Both the position numbers and the translations under genes were made by a program. Of a stretch of 64,000 nt of DNA, positions 1-12,371 are shown in pieces. The first letter of the stretch is position 1. Each line of letters begins with the position of its first letter. Below the pieces are notes generated by a model. The model did not search any database. It was not told where the DNA came from and saw nothing but the letters and a program-made list of their open reading frames with translations. Origin of the DNA: Agrocybe praecox (Eukaryota > Basidiomycota > Agaricomycetes > Agaricales > Agrocybaceae); NCBI GenBank assembly GCA_964017145.1, contig OZ024849.1, positions 186,001-250,000 on the forward strand, given 5' to 3'.

Positions 1-428
1 CTGATGGGGACCTGGGGCTCGTCGAAGGTAATGCGGGCCAAGGGGGAGTTCCTGGCAGGTGTAAAGCCAAGTTCCGACCAGATGAGGACCCTCTGGGCAT
101 TGACACCGGGATAAACGACGCTGACGGTGTGTGGGTCGATGACGAGTGTGAAATCACGTCCGCCCAAGAGGCTCATCCAAGGAGCCCAGGGAAGCCCACA
201 TACAATGCATGCTGAGAAGATGGGGCTGGGTGGAAGAGAAGAGGCGACGAATGAGAGTCGGAAACCGGGTTTGTACATCGAACCCAGAGAGATGAGGAGA
301 GCACCCTTGATCATGTCGATTTTCGACTGGGTTTGGCTCAGAATTAGAGGGCGCGTAAGGTAAGAAATTGCCTGAACAAGGCAAGTGGGGACCGTGGAAG
401 GGGAAGAAGTGACGTTGGTGAAAGCCAT
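1..428 (-). CDS. Likely BTG/Tob (APRO) anti-proliferative domain protein, 3' end outside the window
   Basis: The minus strand is open from an ATG at 428 to the left edge (about 142 codons, no intron seen), starting MAFTNVTSSPSTVP. The middle contains PIFSACIVCGLPWAPWM followed by GGRDFTLVIDPHTVSVVYPG and then VLIWSE. This resembles the C-terminal half of the APRO domain of BTG/Tob proteins, where a conserved segment ends in a Leu/Phe-rich strand plus a D-P-x-x-V-S motif. Known BTG/Tob proteins bind the CCR4-NOT deadenylase; that role is only inferred here. The call rests on motif memory, not an alignment, and the C-terminus is missing. It could also be another basidiomycete protein of similar pattern. 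Confidence 0.5.
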   Translation of the reverse strand, partial: MAFTNVTSSPSTVPTCLVQAISYLTRPLILSQTQSKIDMIKGALLISLGSMYKPGFRLSFVASSLPPSPIFSACIVCGLPWAPWMSLLGGRDFTLVIDPHTVSVVYPGVNAQRVLIWSELGFTPARNSPLARITFDEPQVPI

Positions 429-3400
429 TTTTGGTTTATGAAAAGCGTAAATTTGATTCGTAAGTTTTAATGCTTGAAGGTCGTGAAAGTAGTATCGCGC
501 AGCGATTTAGGTATTGCGAATAAAGTTGCGAATGAATAAAAGGTCGTGAATAAGAATCAAATGATCTGAGAAAAATGAAAGCATTAGTTGAACGAAGTAA
601 TCATATTATAATAGAACTGCTTACCTCCTGAGATATGAAATGCGAGTCCTGGTAGTAAGTAGATGAGAGAGCAACGAAAGCCTTTGTAGAGGATCGAGTT
701 AGTTTGTTCAGGAGGAACCTGGTGGGGAATTTCCCAACAAAGGCTTCATGGTTTATATACACCATACGACACTGGTTACCTCAACGCAAGCACAATGAAA
801 AGCTATAGCTACGCGAAGTCCATTGTTTAAAAAACGACCATTGTGCTGAAAGTACAAAGGGAACTGTAATTTCCCATCAAACACGTGTGGGGACAATGGA
901 AAGCTTGGTCTTGCTTGGCTAGGGCGTCCAACAATCAAAGCACAACCAAACATTTCGTGATTAACTAATCTCGACAGCCGCCCATCCGGCTTGCTTCGGC
1001 CAACTACGGCGCTAGCTGCGACCTTGAGCCGAAAGGGGCAGTATGCGACCTCGGGTTGATCAGTGACCCTCCTGACCCTACGGTGTACTTACCTCAAGCG
1101 TCATTCGTTCCCTTCCTTCAAAATAGCCTCCTTTTGTTACGCATATACTAGAATTAGTACTCTCTCGCGCTGGGGTCGACACTCGGACTCTTCGTGACCT
1201 GGGAAAAAACGACTGCGGAATGCTTCAGAATTTCTTTCGAAGTGGGTTCTGTAGCGTTGTACTTTCTGCTGCTATCTGGCGGATTACTCCTCGCCAGAGA
1301 GCCCAATGACCCACTTAGTCTCAGGCTGGCGTGCGTGTGCGGGATTCCTTCTGTGCCTAAAAGGAACTTGATCAACTGGGTGATTACCATGGACCGGGGT
1401 GTCTCTAACCTGGTGCTTCTTTGATTCTACTGTCCGGGAAACAAACGGTAGTCTGGAGCGCTCGATACAAAGGGGAAATATTTGTCCCTTTTCTGCTTCT
1501 CCCTCCTCAGGCTGAGGTTTCACCAGAAAAAAATTCCGTTCTGTCTATGCTTTGCCCCCTTTTCTTTTCTCTGGGTAGTCTCTCCAGAGTAAAATTGAGG
1601 ACGTAGGATACCCAAGTAACTTCGTACCTTACAGAGTGCATAGACAGGATCCACATCGACATCCTTTTCATGTGAGCCTAAAAGCCAAATTCGGTGCTTA
1701 TTTTGCCTTGCAGAACAGCTCGACGAGCCCTTGAAGTTGACACTTACTAGAGTGCATGTCAATTGCCAGCTTAAATTCCGAAGGAACTCGAAAATCTAAT
1801 ACATTATTTGACGTACTACTACGCTCTGGTTTGTAGTAGGACCCCAATGCTGTCTGCGCACCCTCGTAAATAGCGATGGAGAGACGCTTTACGCCCACAA
1901 AAATAATACACCCCGAATTGTCCCCAGAGCCGGGTAGCGTCTTTCATAGTAGCATTCACTTGGTCTCATGGATTAATATTAAGTATTGGCTGGAATGGGA
2001 AGTGCGATATGCCAGAGATTAGATTGAATGAATCCCGACAAGTCGACTTCCCGGAAACGAAGGGTCGATAACGGTATTTTGGTCCGTCCATGACATCGGC
2101 TGGCTGGCTGGCTGGCTACCCTTGCAGATCCCCCTTAGTCAACCCTAGGCGTAATCACACATATGTACGTACGCCGTGGTATGCCGCGCATGTGAGCATG
2201 TTATGTTCTGTTCTGTTCTTAACTTCTTCTTGACTCCCTATGTCTTGTCCCGACGCGGATGGCTAGGTCGCGCTTGGAGCTAATCTATGATATGTATGTA
2301 GGTAGGTAATGATAATCAAACTTGGAATACATACATATGTAGATATAAAGATACTGCTGATTACTCGGGAGTCGGGAGAACGTTCGATGTAAACCACATG
2401 TTCAACTTGTATAACTTGTACATGATCAATTGGAACCCTGGTTTTGTGCTATGTTTATCCTAATCTTATCCACTACGTCTGTACTAATGATCATCATCTA
2501 TGGATTGGCAAGTAGTTCCATGTGTGATTTTGAATTTATTAGCTAGCACCCAACTTTAAAGCTGATATGATTCGTACGTACGTGCGTAAATTCACCGACA
2601 TCACAGAGCTCCCGAGTCTTGTCAAGCAACTCGGGGAGCAAGCGAGTGTTTGTATTTTTAGTGGACGAATTCATAATCATAATTCACTCGAGCATTGACA
2701 ACCTGTGGTTTTACGAGGTCCCAATTAATTCACGACTAAGAATTCAACGTTTGTGAACGGCTGAAAATCACCGCCGTCCATCCATCATACTCAAACCCCA
2801 GGTCCCTAGATCCTCTGCTTCTGCTTCCAAACTAGCGTCAGCGTGAAGTCCCAACCTAGCTATATAATATAATTAAAGAGTAGAGCAAAACATACATCGA
2901 ACATGTCGTCATCCATTTTCTGTGAATTTCTTTTTTTAACGGTGCGAACAGACTCGACTCGGGCATCCCCTATTTGAAATCCCCGACGCATTTGAGTTAT
3001 GTATCAGAAACAGGTGAAAAGAAACACAAAACGTGTAACTTGGAACTCTGAATTTTCTTTGAAACTCGTATGTACATGACAGTAGCTCCAACCAACTTGA
3101 CACAGCAAAGAAAAAATATGATATACATAGCTACTGGGTGTTTTAACACTGTAAGCTGGTATATGAGGTAAGCAGTATTCAAGTAAGCAAGTATTCAAGA
3201 CAAGCCAAGCCAAGAAAGAACTTAGGCCAAGAAAGAACCCAAGCCAAGAAATAAAAAAAACTCAAGTCGAAAATCAAAGAACTGAAGTCAAAGATCGCAA
3301 GTCTCAAGTCTCAAGTCGAAAAGATCACAAGTCCTTAGCACGCACGCACTGCCAATAGATGAGATAACAAAACGAGTCGACAAAGCCTTTAAATAATTCA

Positions 3401-3550
3401 GCGAGATGTATGTACATATCGTATGCACAGTATTTAGGTGGTGATATCTATCCTATCTATATATAACAGATTAATAATCTGGGATGGGTGTTCGAATCGA
3501 TCGTGAAAAATTCCTTGAAAATTCCTCCAACTTTGAGATGTGATCCCCCC
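429..3550. other. Gene-poor intergenic stretch, about 3.1 kb
   Basis: No open frame here looks like a protein. The stretch holds a short GGCT tandem repeat near 2,097-2,117, several TACGTACG-rich AT tracts, and a purine-rich AAGCC/AAGTC low-complexity tract at about 3,205-3,330. It ends just past the stop of the minus-strand desaturase. Confidence 0.5.
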
Positions 3551-5742
3551 CTACTGCGTCTTACTCGACTCCTTCTCAACACGGTACTTATCCGCCGGAC
3601 GACGAGCAGCCATGCCTTTCTTGTCGCGGTAGAACAGGACGTCGCCTAAGAAATCAATTCCATTAGCGTCGATCGAAAGGGATGATAATTGGATGAATCT
3701 AAAAATAGCACTCACCATCATTCTCGACGAACTGACACCTGTTATAACTATCCCAAAGAGCCTTGAAGCAGTTCGTGGTGGACGACGCGTAGTGGTCGCC
3801 AATGAAGGCTTTGAGGTGTTGGGTCGCTTCTGGGCCGTGGTCTAGGCGGGGAAAGGGAACGTGTTAATGTCAGGTTTTTTGGGGAAGAGGGTACGGAAGG
3901 GGACTTACAGAAAGGCATTTTGGGGAAGAACTGTATAGATAGATAAGGTATGTTAGTTAGTTCGTGTTCGGGGATTAAATCGAATTGAATTGGATATGAA
4001 ATATGAAAGGGTTCGAAAAGGGTTTGGAAAGGGACATCGAAAGGGTTTGAATGTGAATTCGAATAAGGAAAGATAAGCAGAAGGGGAAGGAAGAAGTGGT
4101 CAAGAGGAGAATATTTGAATAAATGATAAGGATATCATATCCTCTCATCTCGCTTAACCGACTCGGGAGGGAAAGTAGTGCCCCACCCCTCGTGGCGTCT
4201 CGTAGGCGCACTAGTACATTATCATGCATAGGCTCCTCCCGCGCTCGATCGCTCGCTTCGTGGTCGTCGGGTCGGGGCTCGGATCGGAGCGACCTCCCAG
4301 TCTAACCATCCATCCAATTTCCAATTCCCGATTCCAAAACCCCGCAAGGAAAAATACCAAACCAAAAAAAATATCCCGGAAAAAAGAGAGAGAAGATCAC
4401 GTACATGATGAACGACATGGAAATGCGCCACATCATGCAAGAAGAAGCGGCCCTGCCAGCCGAGGACGTCCCGATCGACAGTGGCCGCCGCGCCGCGCTG
4501 GAAGTTCCACTCTTTGCCGCGGTAGTGGGGGAGGATTGGGTCCGTGTGGTGGAGGTAGGTTATCATTATGACTGTGGGTGAGGGGGTCAGTTTGATTGAA
4601 TGAATGAATGAGAGGGGGAGGGTGATAGGGTATTAGAGTTCTCCGTCCTCCGTTCCGAACAACCCCCCGAGCGAACAGAAAAACACTCACACCAATGGGA
4701 GACGCACAACCATGGGATACCATAATACTTGACGACTTCAGCCGCGCCGTAAAGGGAAGAAGAGTAGATGACGCCCCAGACCATGGCTGCGATTCCGATG
4801 TTGGACATGATGACTGCGTTGCGCTGTTCCTTGGTGAAGAGGATCGAGTTGGGGTCAAAGTGGTTCGTCCATTTGGGGTAGGTCTTTTGGCCGGAGACGT
4901 TGAATACTATTGGAAGATTAGATTGTGTTGGAAGAAACCAAGAGGGGACATACGAAGATAAGCAGGGAACGCGAGGACTTGTTGACGAATGAGCATGTAC
5001 AGAGTGTAGATGGGAGTATCGCCGAACAACTCGTCCCAGTCGATCTCGTGGTGCGGTTTGTCTGGGATGTTGAGTTCCTCGCGGGTCTTTGGGACGTATA
5101 CTTCGTCGCGTTCCATCGATGCATGGTTCGAGTGGTGGCGGTGGTGCGAGATCCGCCAGGAAAAGTAGGGTGTCCAGAGGAAGGTGTGGGTTACCTGGGT
5201 TGCGGTGTAAGGATCAACAGAAGTTGATTGAGGATCATAGGACTCACGAAGCCGATAATGTCATTGACAATTTTATGGTCTGAAAAAGCACCATGTCCGC
5301 ATTCGTGTCCGATGACCCAGACTCCTGTGAGGATGAGGCCTTGGAACCACCAGCTGTTGTTGTTGTTAGAGGGAGAAATAGAGCGATATGAGGATGACTT
5401 ACTATGTACCCCAAGCGGCCCAACGAGCGACCTCTGCGCCTACCGGGGTCAGGAGCTCCTTTGTACCGGGGGCCTGGAAGTAGGGATCGATGTAGGAAGC
5501 ACAGGTCCATGCGAATGCTGCGAGGAGAATGTCGCGGGCTAGATATGAGAGACCACGGAGTGTGTCGCGGACGAAGAATTCAGCTGGGATTGCAGCTCTG
5601 ATTTCTTTCAAGGACCTAGAGTGGAAATTTAGTACTTGGACCAATGGAATTGAATGAAAACCTACCATGGCATTGGGGTGTAGGCAGGGAGGTTTTCCTC
5701 AGAGTACCTCTCCACTTTCGTAGCATTGTTGTCGGAACCCAT
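3551..5742 (-). CDS. FAD2: Delta-12-type fatty acid desaturase (endoplasmic reticulum membrane)
   Basis: A di-iron membrane desaturase of about 430 aa that would convert oleoyl to linoleoyl groups in ER phospholipids. The start MGSDNNATKVERY at 5742 gives the usual short cytosolic N-terminus, followed by SLKEIRAAIPAEFF, typical of fungal Delta-12 enzymes. All three histidine boxes are present: HECGH (near 5,300), HHRHH (near 5,130) and HVVHH just before the donor at 4,404. It is split by at least seven introns. One exon is only 22 nt (3,930-3,909, FFPKMPF) and follows an unusually long intron (4,404-3,931, about 470 nt). The end reads EKESSKTQ then stop. A closely related gene lies head-to-head at 6,161. 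Delta-12 versus Delta-15 specificity cannot be read from the sequence. Confidence 0.9.
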
Positions 5743-6160
5743 GTTGTAGCAAACAGGGATGGATGAGAGTAGTGAAGAGTGAATCTAGCCAGAAGAGGAG
5801 CTTTTTAAAGCAAAGAAATTGAATGAAAAAAGAGAGATCTGGTTGGTATGACAGATGCGAGATGTGCGCGGAGAGGGCCGACCCAAATGGGGATTGATTG
5901 ACTTGCTCAGAACTCTGGTCAGTTCTTACCTCGTTCTAATGTGTGGCGGGCTCTTAGGGGTCCTGGCTGAACCCGTATCCTCTGTCCACGAGTTTACTTT
6001 CTTCTTTTCTTGCAAAAAGAGAAAAAACATGTTCCCGGCAATGAGATCTGCAGATAGTAAAGAACGTTCAAATACCAGCTTTCTGTCCTAACCAATCCCT
6101 CCTCCTCCTCCTTCCACTCCTCCTGCTCAGTTCCCAACTGCGCACCTGCCGGAGTCCAAT
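5743..6160. promoter_or_regulatory. Shared divergent promoter of two desaturase genes
   Basis: The two desaturase start codons face away from each other with only 418 bp between them, so this interval must hold both promoters. A CT-rich tract (about 6,090-6,132) lies just upstream of the plus-strand ATG, as is common in fungal promoters. No clear TATA box was found. Confidence 0.6.
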
Positions 6161-7809
6161 ATGCTCTCTCTGTTTCGCGATGGGCCAGAGTATCTCAAGC
6201 GGATTCAAACGCCCTTTAATCCTACTCAAGTACGTTACTACTGCTCCTCTTCACTCTATCGCGCCGCTCATCTCGTTTCATATCTAGGTGACACTCCAGG
6301 AAGTCCACTCGGTGGTTCCCAAACATCTGCACCAAAAGAATACATTCAAGGCGCTCCTATATGTTGCCCGCGATATTATATGTGCTCTCATCGTGTACAA
6401 GCTAGGATGGCAGATCGACCCCTTCGCTCAAGCGCTGTTTCAGCATCATTATATTCTCGGACAGGCATTCAAGTGGGCCCTATGGGCTTTTTACTGGCAC
6501 TGGCAAGGCGTCATCCTCGCAGGCTGGTGGTGTATGGCCCATGAGGCCGGCCATGGCAGCTTATCATCCCATTCATGGGTGAATCACGTCGTCGGGTATT
6601 CCCTCCATACCGTACGTCCACAATTTAATCTCCATTCCATATCTCACCCCGCCCCCAGTTCATCCTCGTCCCATACTATGCCTGGCGATCCACCCACCAC
6701 GCCCACCACAAAGCGACCATGTCCATCGAGCGCGACGAGAACTTTGTCCCTCGCACCCGCGCGCACTACGGCTTGCCCGCAGAGTCCACCTCCCATGCCG
6801 CAGACTACCACGAGGTATTCGAGGAGACGCCCATATATACCCTGGGCAGGATGCTGTTCATGCAGGCGCTCGGGTGGCAGTACTATCTATTGACAAACGT
6901 CATGGGCTCGCCTATGTATCCGCCTGGAACTAATGTGAGTCTTATCCCTCCGAGTTGGCGAAGCAACGCGAGCGCTTTAATCATTCCTGCTCCTGCTCTC
7001 GAGTTATTTTTGTTATTCAATATATTCATTCGTGCATCACGTTCTTCCCCTTAGCACTTCCAACCCTCCTCCCCGCTCTTCAAGCCCCACGAGCGGAATG
7101 GCATCATCGCGTCCAACATCGGGATAAGCACCATGGCAGCTGCGCTCTACCTCTGGACGTCCCAACCAGGCGTAGGATTATCGTACTTCTTCAAGCTCTA
7201 TTTCGTGCCTTACCTCGTATGTCCCACCATATTCCTCACTTACTTACGCTAACTTTGCCCCCACAGCTCGCAAACCACTGGATAGTAATGCTCACCTACC
7301 TACACCACTCGGACCCGTCCATCGCGCACTACCGCAATGCCCAATGGAGCTTCCTCCGCGGCGCGGTGAGCACGGTCGACCGACCCCTCCTCGGCTGGGC
7401 GGGACGCTTCTTCTTGCACAACGTCTCGCATGATCACGTCGCGCATCATTTGTTCTCGGGCATTCCGTTTTGTGAGTTTCCGGATATTTTCATTTTGCGC
7501 AATCCTAATCGCTACCTTTCCAACACAGATAACCAGCCCTACGTAACAGAAGCGATCAAGAAAGTCCTCAAGGACGATCATAATTATGATTCTACCGTAC
7601 GCCCCTCATCCTCATTATCTCATTACATACTCATACTCATACAAAAAACACTTATACAGAACACGTTCCGCGCCCTCTACCGCACATTCACACAATGCTG
7701 CTTCGTCGAAGACGATGGGGATATCGTGTTCTACAAGAACAGGGAGGGGAAGGCTGCGAGGGTCTTGGCGGAGGGTGCGTTGGATAGGCCTGTGAAGAAG
7801 GTGCTTTGA
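6161..7809 (+). CDS. Second Delta-12-type fatty acid desaturase, paralogue of the neighbouring gene
   Basis: Exons 6161-6229, 6288-6611, 6659-6934, 7055-7216, 7267-7471, 7529-7596 and 7660-7809 join in frame to 417 aa. Histidine boxes are HEAGH (108-112), HHAHH (144-148) and HVAHH (334-338), so the iron ligands are complete. The first box has Ala where Delta-12 enzymes, including the neighbour, normally have Cys. LTYLHHSDPSIAHYR and the STVDRPLLGW segment match the family. The N-terminus (MLSLFRDGPEYLKR) is shorter and unlike the neighbour. It is likely an ER desaturase from an old duplication that may have changed regiospecificity. Position and substrate of the double bond cannot be assigned from sequence. 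Confidence 0.88.
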
Positions 7810-8565
7810 GGTGTTTTCATTTTGGAGCGAGCGTTCGTTCGAGGGTTCGTCGAGCGTTGAAAGAAGAGGGGTTCAGAACGTTCAGATCTAGAGGGCGTGG
7901 TTTTAGAAGGTGCCAGCTGGCTTCTTGTTAGACAAAGCGGAGTCCAAGGATCGAACATTCGTCGGCGTATACGACATTTTTTGTTATTATTTTTTTGACC
8001 TTCATCTTCACATTCCACATCCCACATCACTTCTGACTCATCCCTCATTTTTTCAATATTCAATATTTGCGTCGGAAATCTTTGTATACTAAATTAAATA
8101 AACTCATCAAATCTTTCTTGTCTCGATTCTTTCTCGATCGTCATCGTCATCGTCTCTATGAGAAATAGATAGAGGTATGTATATATACGAGAGAACTATG
8201 AGCATAAGCATAAGCTTATACTCATATGAACAAGTATAGCTTGCTCCTATTCCTGCTCTCATCCCATCTTGCGCAGCGTGAGCGCGAGCGCCCGGGTGCG
8301 GAGGAGACGGAAGCATAAGGACACGGAGGAAACGGATGCACAAGGAGAATTCGAAGCACAAGGAGGATCCAAGAAGGAGGTGGAGGAGCACTGATCGATC
8401 TGCAATCTGCGCTTCCGATCATCAAGAACCTCGGGTAGTATCAGGTATGTATCAGGTATCACTGTATCAGATATCATAATGATATATCAGGTATCAGTAT
8501 CAGTATCAGCGTCATCATTATGCAGGTAGGTGGGTACATACTACATATCACCCATAATAACACCT
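7810..8565. other. Intergenic, low-complexity
   Basis: The 3' flank of the second desaturase. It contains ATC/TCG-rich simple sequence (near 8,115-8,160) and repeats of TATCAG (near 8,440-8,510). No gene is recognised. Confidence 0.4.
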
Positions 8566-9795
8566 GAGGTCAATCGCTGGGCTCTTAATATACTTTACCT
8601 TTGATCAATGATTCAACTTCATTCCGATTCTTTTCCTTCCTTCATCTGCATGGTATGCCATGTGTTAAGTAAGAGACCATTGGAGGTCTAAATATAAAGA
8701 TAGGTGTCCTACATATTCGCGGTGATTGAAAAAGAACCAAAAGCTCAAAATTCAAAATTCCAAAGGCCCCAACGACGCACCAACGCGCAAGTACTGATTA
8801 AGATTGGTTTTGGTTCTCGTCCACCTATCATATCCTATCATATCGCGTCCTATCATCCGGACGCTCCGAACTGAGGTCAATCGCTGTTCTGATTCCAATT
8901 TTTGTGAAATCTTCCGTCCATGTGTTAAGTAATTTGGGAAGTCTAAATATAGATTTTAGGTGACTTACCTATTCGCGACATGATCGAAAAAGAATCAGAG
9001 GCTTAAATTTCGAATTTCAAAGGCCCCAACTTGAACGCGCAAACGCGCAAGTGCCATTGGTTTTGGTTTTGGTTTTCGTCCATTCGTCCACCTATCGTAT
9101 CAACCATCTGGAGTGTGTAGTATTACAAAGTATAAGCCAGGGCTATAGTATCGTCAGTTCAAATCTGACCACGCATCATATCATATCATATCGAGTCCTA
9201 TCATCCGGAGGCTCCGAACTGAGGTCAATCGCTCAATAGCCTCTTGGAATACTTTGATATGATTCAATTTCGTTCGGTCTTGATTCCGAATTTTGTGAGT
9301 TCTTCGGCCTTCCTTCCTTCCTTCCTCTGCATTGTATGTATGACATGTGTTGAGCACGAGACCGTTGGAGGTCTAAACAAGAATCTAGGTGTCCTATTGT
9401 ACTTACTTATTCGCTCTTATTCGCGACGATTGAAAAAGAAGAAGGCTCAAATTCAAATTTCAAAGGCCTCGACGCGCAAACGCGCAAGTTCCGATTGGTT
9501 TTGGTTGCGTATGTCCACCTATTCACCTATCCTATTATCCGGACGCTCCGAACTGCCGTTGGGAGGTATAGGTTTTAGGTGTCCTATACATTCGCGATGA
9601 CCGAAAAGAAAAAGAATTAGAGAAAATAAAAGGCTCAAAATTTAATTTCAAAGACCTCAACGACGCGCTTGCAAACGCGCAAGTGCTGATTGGCTCTAGT
9701 TGTGGCCCATCTATCCTATCCTATTATATTCATATCATATCTTACCGAGTCCTATCATCCGGACGCTCCAACTGAGGTCAATCGTTGTCTTCTTG
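8566..9795. repeat. Degenerate tandem repeat array, about four units of ~200-440 bp
   Basis: The same ordered blocks recur: GAGGTCAATCG (8566, 8873, 9221, 9774), a block around GGAGGTCTAAATAT with GGTGTCCTA, a block around ATTCGCG followed by TGAAAAAGAA, AAAGGCC followed by CGCGCAAGT (near 8,784, 9,043, 9,481, 9,675), a GATTGGTTTTGGTT block, and TATCATCCGGA(C/G)GCTCCGAACT. Spacing varies because of TATC-rich microsatellite and an insertion in the third unit. No coding frame is preserved across units. Confidence 0.8.
9110..9180 (+). other. tRNA-like (T-arm) insertion inside one repeat unit
   Basis: The third unit of the array carries about 70 bp absent from the other units. Positions 9153-9169 form a perfect T-arm: five-base stem GTCAG/CTGAC around loop TTCAAAT, which also fits an RNA polymerase III B-box core (GTTCAAATC). 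The downstream CCACGCA can pair imperfectly with upstream TGTGTAG. No proper D-arm, A box or anticodon arm is present, so this is not called as a functional tRNA. Confidence 0.3.
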
Positions 9796-12371
9796 AAATA
9801 TGTATGCTTTGATTTGACTTCTCGGAACGGTCGTGGCATAGCATGTGTTTAAGAGTTCGCGAGCGAAAACCAAGAAAATCAAATCAAAGAAAAGGCAAGG
9901 TTTTTTATTGAACATAAGTAGACTAGACTAGAGTAGAGTCGCAACTTGTGCCGAAATTACCTACCCGAGCGCGTGCGCGCACCTGCGTCATGGGCCTGTC
10001 ACGCGCACGTCAGGGTCATGCTGTACGTACTTACGAGCGAGTTATCGGTGCTTCAAGTCACCGGCGGTGGTGCTTTGTTCGATATTCGATATTCAATTTT
10101 TAATTTCTCACTAGTGAGTAACAAACGTGGATGCATAGATGAAAAACGTGAACAGGGCAGTGCGCACTAAATACATACGTGAAGAAGCGATATTGAAATA
10201 AGGATCATCATCCGAGGTCGCTTAATTTAAGCCTCCTTTAAGCCTTTGGGCCCTAGGGTCCTGGAGAGACTCGTGGTTGTTCGGCTCGGTGTATTGTTTA
10301 CTAGCAGTTTTTAAACGTTAGTAGCCTGTACTATGTATGTAATTGGTAACCAGTCTACTTACTAATTGTGTATTGATAATAATAATTGGTTGCCCACAGC
10401 TTAATTGCCTAGTGCCTAGGACTGCCGGTACATACGTACTATGTATTGGGTACGCATCTCTTGACCCTGACCCGGATGCATTTACGTCCACGTCTTCATC
10501 CACTGGCGTTCGCGGGTACTTTGTATATAACAGAAATCACATCCACGCGTTCACATTCCCACTCCTAGTCATTTATCCTTTATTTACGCTTACAATCACA
10601 TTCACAATTTAAAATCGCGTCTACACACACACTCTCTCACATCACAGTCACATTTACCATCGTCTCAATATGGGCACTCCTGATCACATTCACGGCAGAA
10701 GGTATACGGGAAAACCTCCCCCCCACTCGCTTTCATATTCACCGATCAGATCATCCATGATGCATGAAGCTTGATGGGCGCAGTACAAACCATGATCAAA
10801 GTATTGTGTGTAGGTAGATGATTTTGTAGGTCCCGGGAATAGAATTTCTTTAAAATACGTGCCTAATTTTGAATAATATTATATATATCACCCAATACGA
10901 TGGAAGGACAAACAAAATTATATGCTACGCTTAGTACCCACATAGCACATATACCCATACGTTGATTTTGGACGTGAAGTTGGCTTGAAGTTGAAGTCGA
11001 AGTTGATAGTAACATACACAAAATGATAAGTTAATGCATAAATGATGATCTACGCGAGCTCGGACCCCTGTCACTCGTTGCCTAATTATGATCATAACCG
11101 AACGATCAGATTTATTTATAGAATATACTTCCCTTTACAATTACACGCTTACATATAGTGCGCACGTTGTTGTACGTATGTAGCCTATGTAAATTGAAAG
11201 TCAGGGATGCAGCGTGCTTTCGTACTAGCGTTAGTATGGTATCTGTGCGTATGTATTACGTAAATTGCCATGAGAACTTGCAGTTACTTCGCGGCTTACA
11301 CTTACTGATTATTAGAAAGAAAGTGCCTGGCGTGGGCGTGGGCGCTCCCGAGTCCCCGCCGCCGGATTATCGTTACATTTATGTATATATTTATGAACGT
11401 ACGTACTTATTGGACGTCGTACATATGTACATGTATTTTAATAGGTCAATATTGGCAGGGCTAATTATAATCATAATTATCTATCACTCGCAGAGTCAGA
11501 AGGTCCAAGGAAGCCGAAGACGATCGGGTTAGCGTTGTGCGCTAAGTGCTTCATATCTAGGCGGGCGCTTCTCGTGAGCCTCGTGAGGCGACGAAGGAAT
11601 TTTGTTCTGGTGATTGATCCATGGAAAGAAGTGGTTGGATCGGAACTTTCGGTTCATTGCCCAGTGGTTCCAGTGGCCCAAGATCAATCGCCTGGTCCTA
11701 ATAATCACTAGTATGTAGGTATGTACTATAAATATATACATGTGCTGGCATGTACTTCTACTACCCCGGATTTTCTTTAATAGTTCCATTACTATGCTAT
11801 CGTGTTGTTCTTCTAGAATCTTATTAATAGTATTATATTTTGGATTTCGTGGGCTACTGAGATGCTCTATATCAGACATAGAAGCTCGAATATGGATCAG
11901 GCAGCGTCAGACACACGAAATGACTTGAGAGATTCTATTTAAAACAGACAACTGGTAATGTATCTGAGGGGGAGAGGACTGAGCCGGAGAAAATATCCAT
12001 TGAGATTGACGTCCGAGTCGCTGATAGCTGTGTCAGTCTTTCTCTTTCGTCATTCAAAGCAAATCCTGATCAGAAAAGGTCACATAACACGAGACACAAG
12101 TGTCAAGGAAAGACCAATGCAATGAATGGATGAATGAATGATTGTCGAAATGAGTATCTAAATATATACATTGGGGCTGGAGTCCCTTGGGTCTTTGTGC
12201 ATGATATACATTTTGTCAGTTGTTCTGCGTTCGATTGATATTGCGGAGGCGAGCTGCGAGTCCGATTTGCAGGGGGGTATAACAGCCACGTGGAGTCTCG
12301 GGAGGACGAGAACACGAATACCACGTCCATCATCGCAGTGGTGTCTGTCTGATCAAGGCTTGGCAGGTAGC
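9796..12371. other. Gene-poor intergenic stretch
   Basis: AT-rich sequence with short open frames that show no recognisable protein features. It contains many TACGTA and TATATA runs. An unassigned minus-strand open frame at 11,529-11,879 ends in a hydrophilic tail but has no support. Confidence 0.4.

Noticed and set aside
11529..11879. Minus-strand open frame of 116 codons with a hydrophilic C-terminal tail
   Set aside because: The end looks protein-like, but the N-terminal part is low in information, there is no partner exon with matching splice phase, and no family was recognised.
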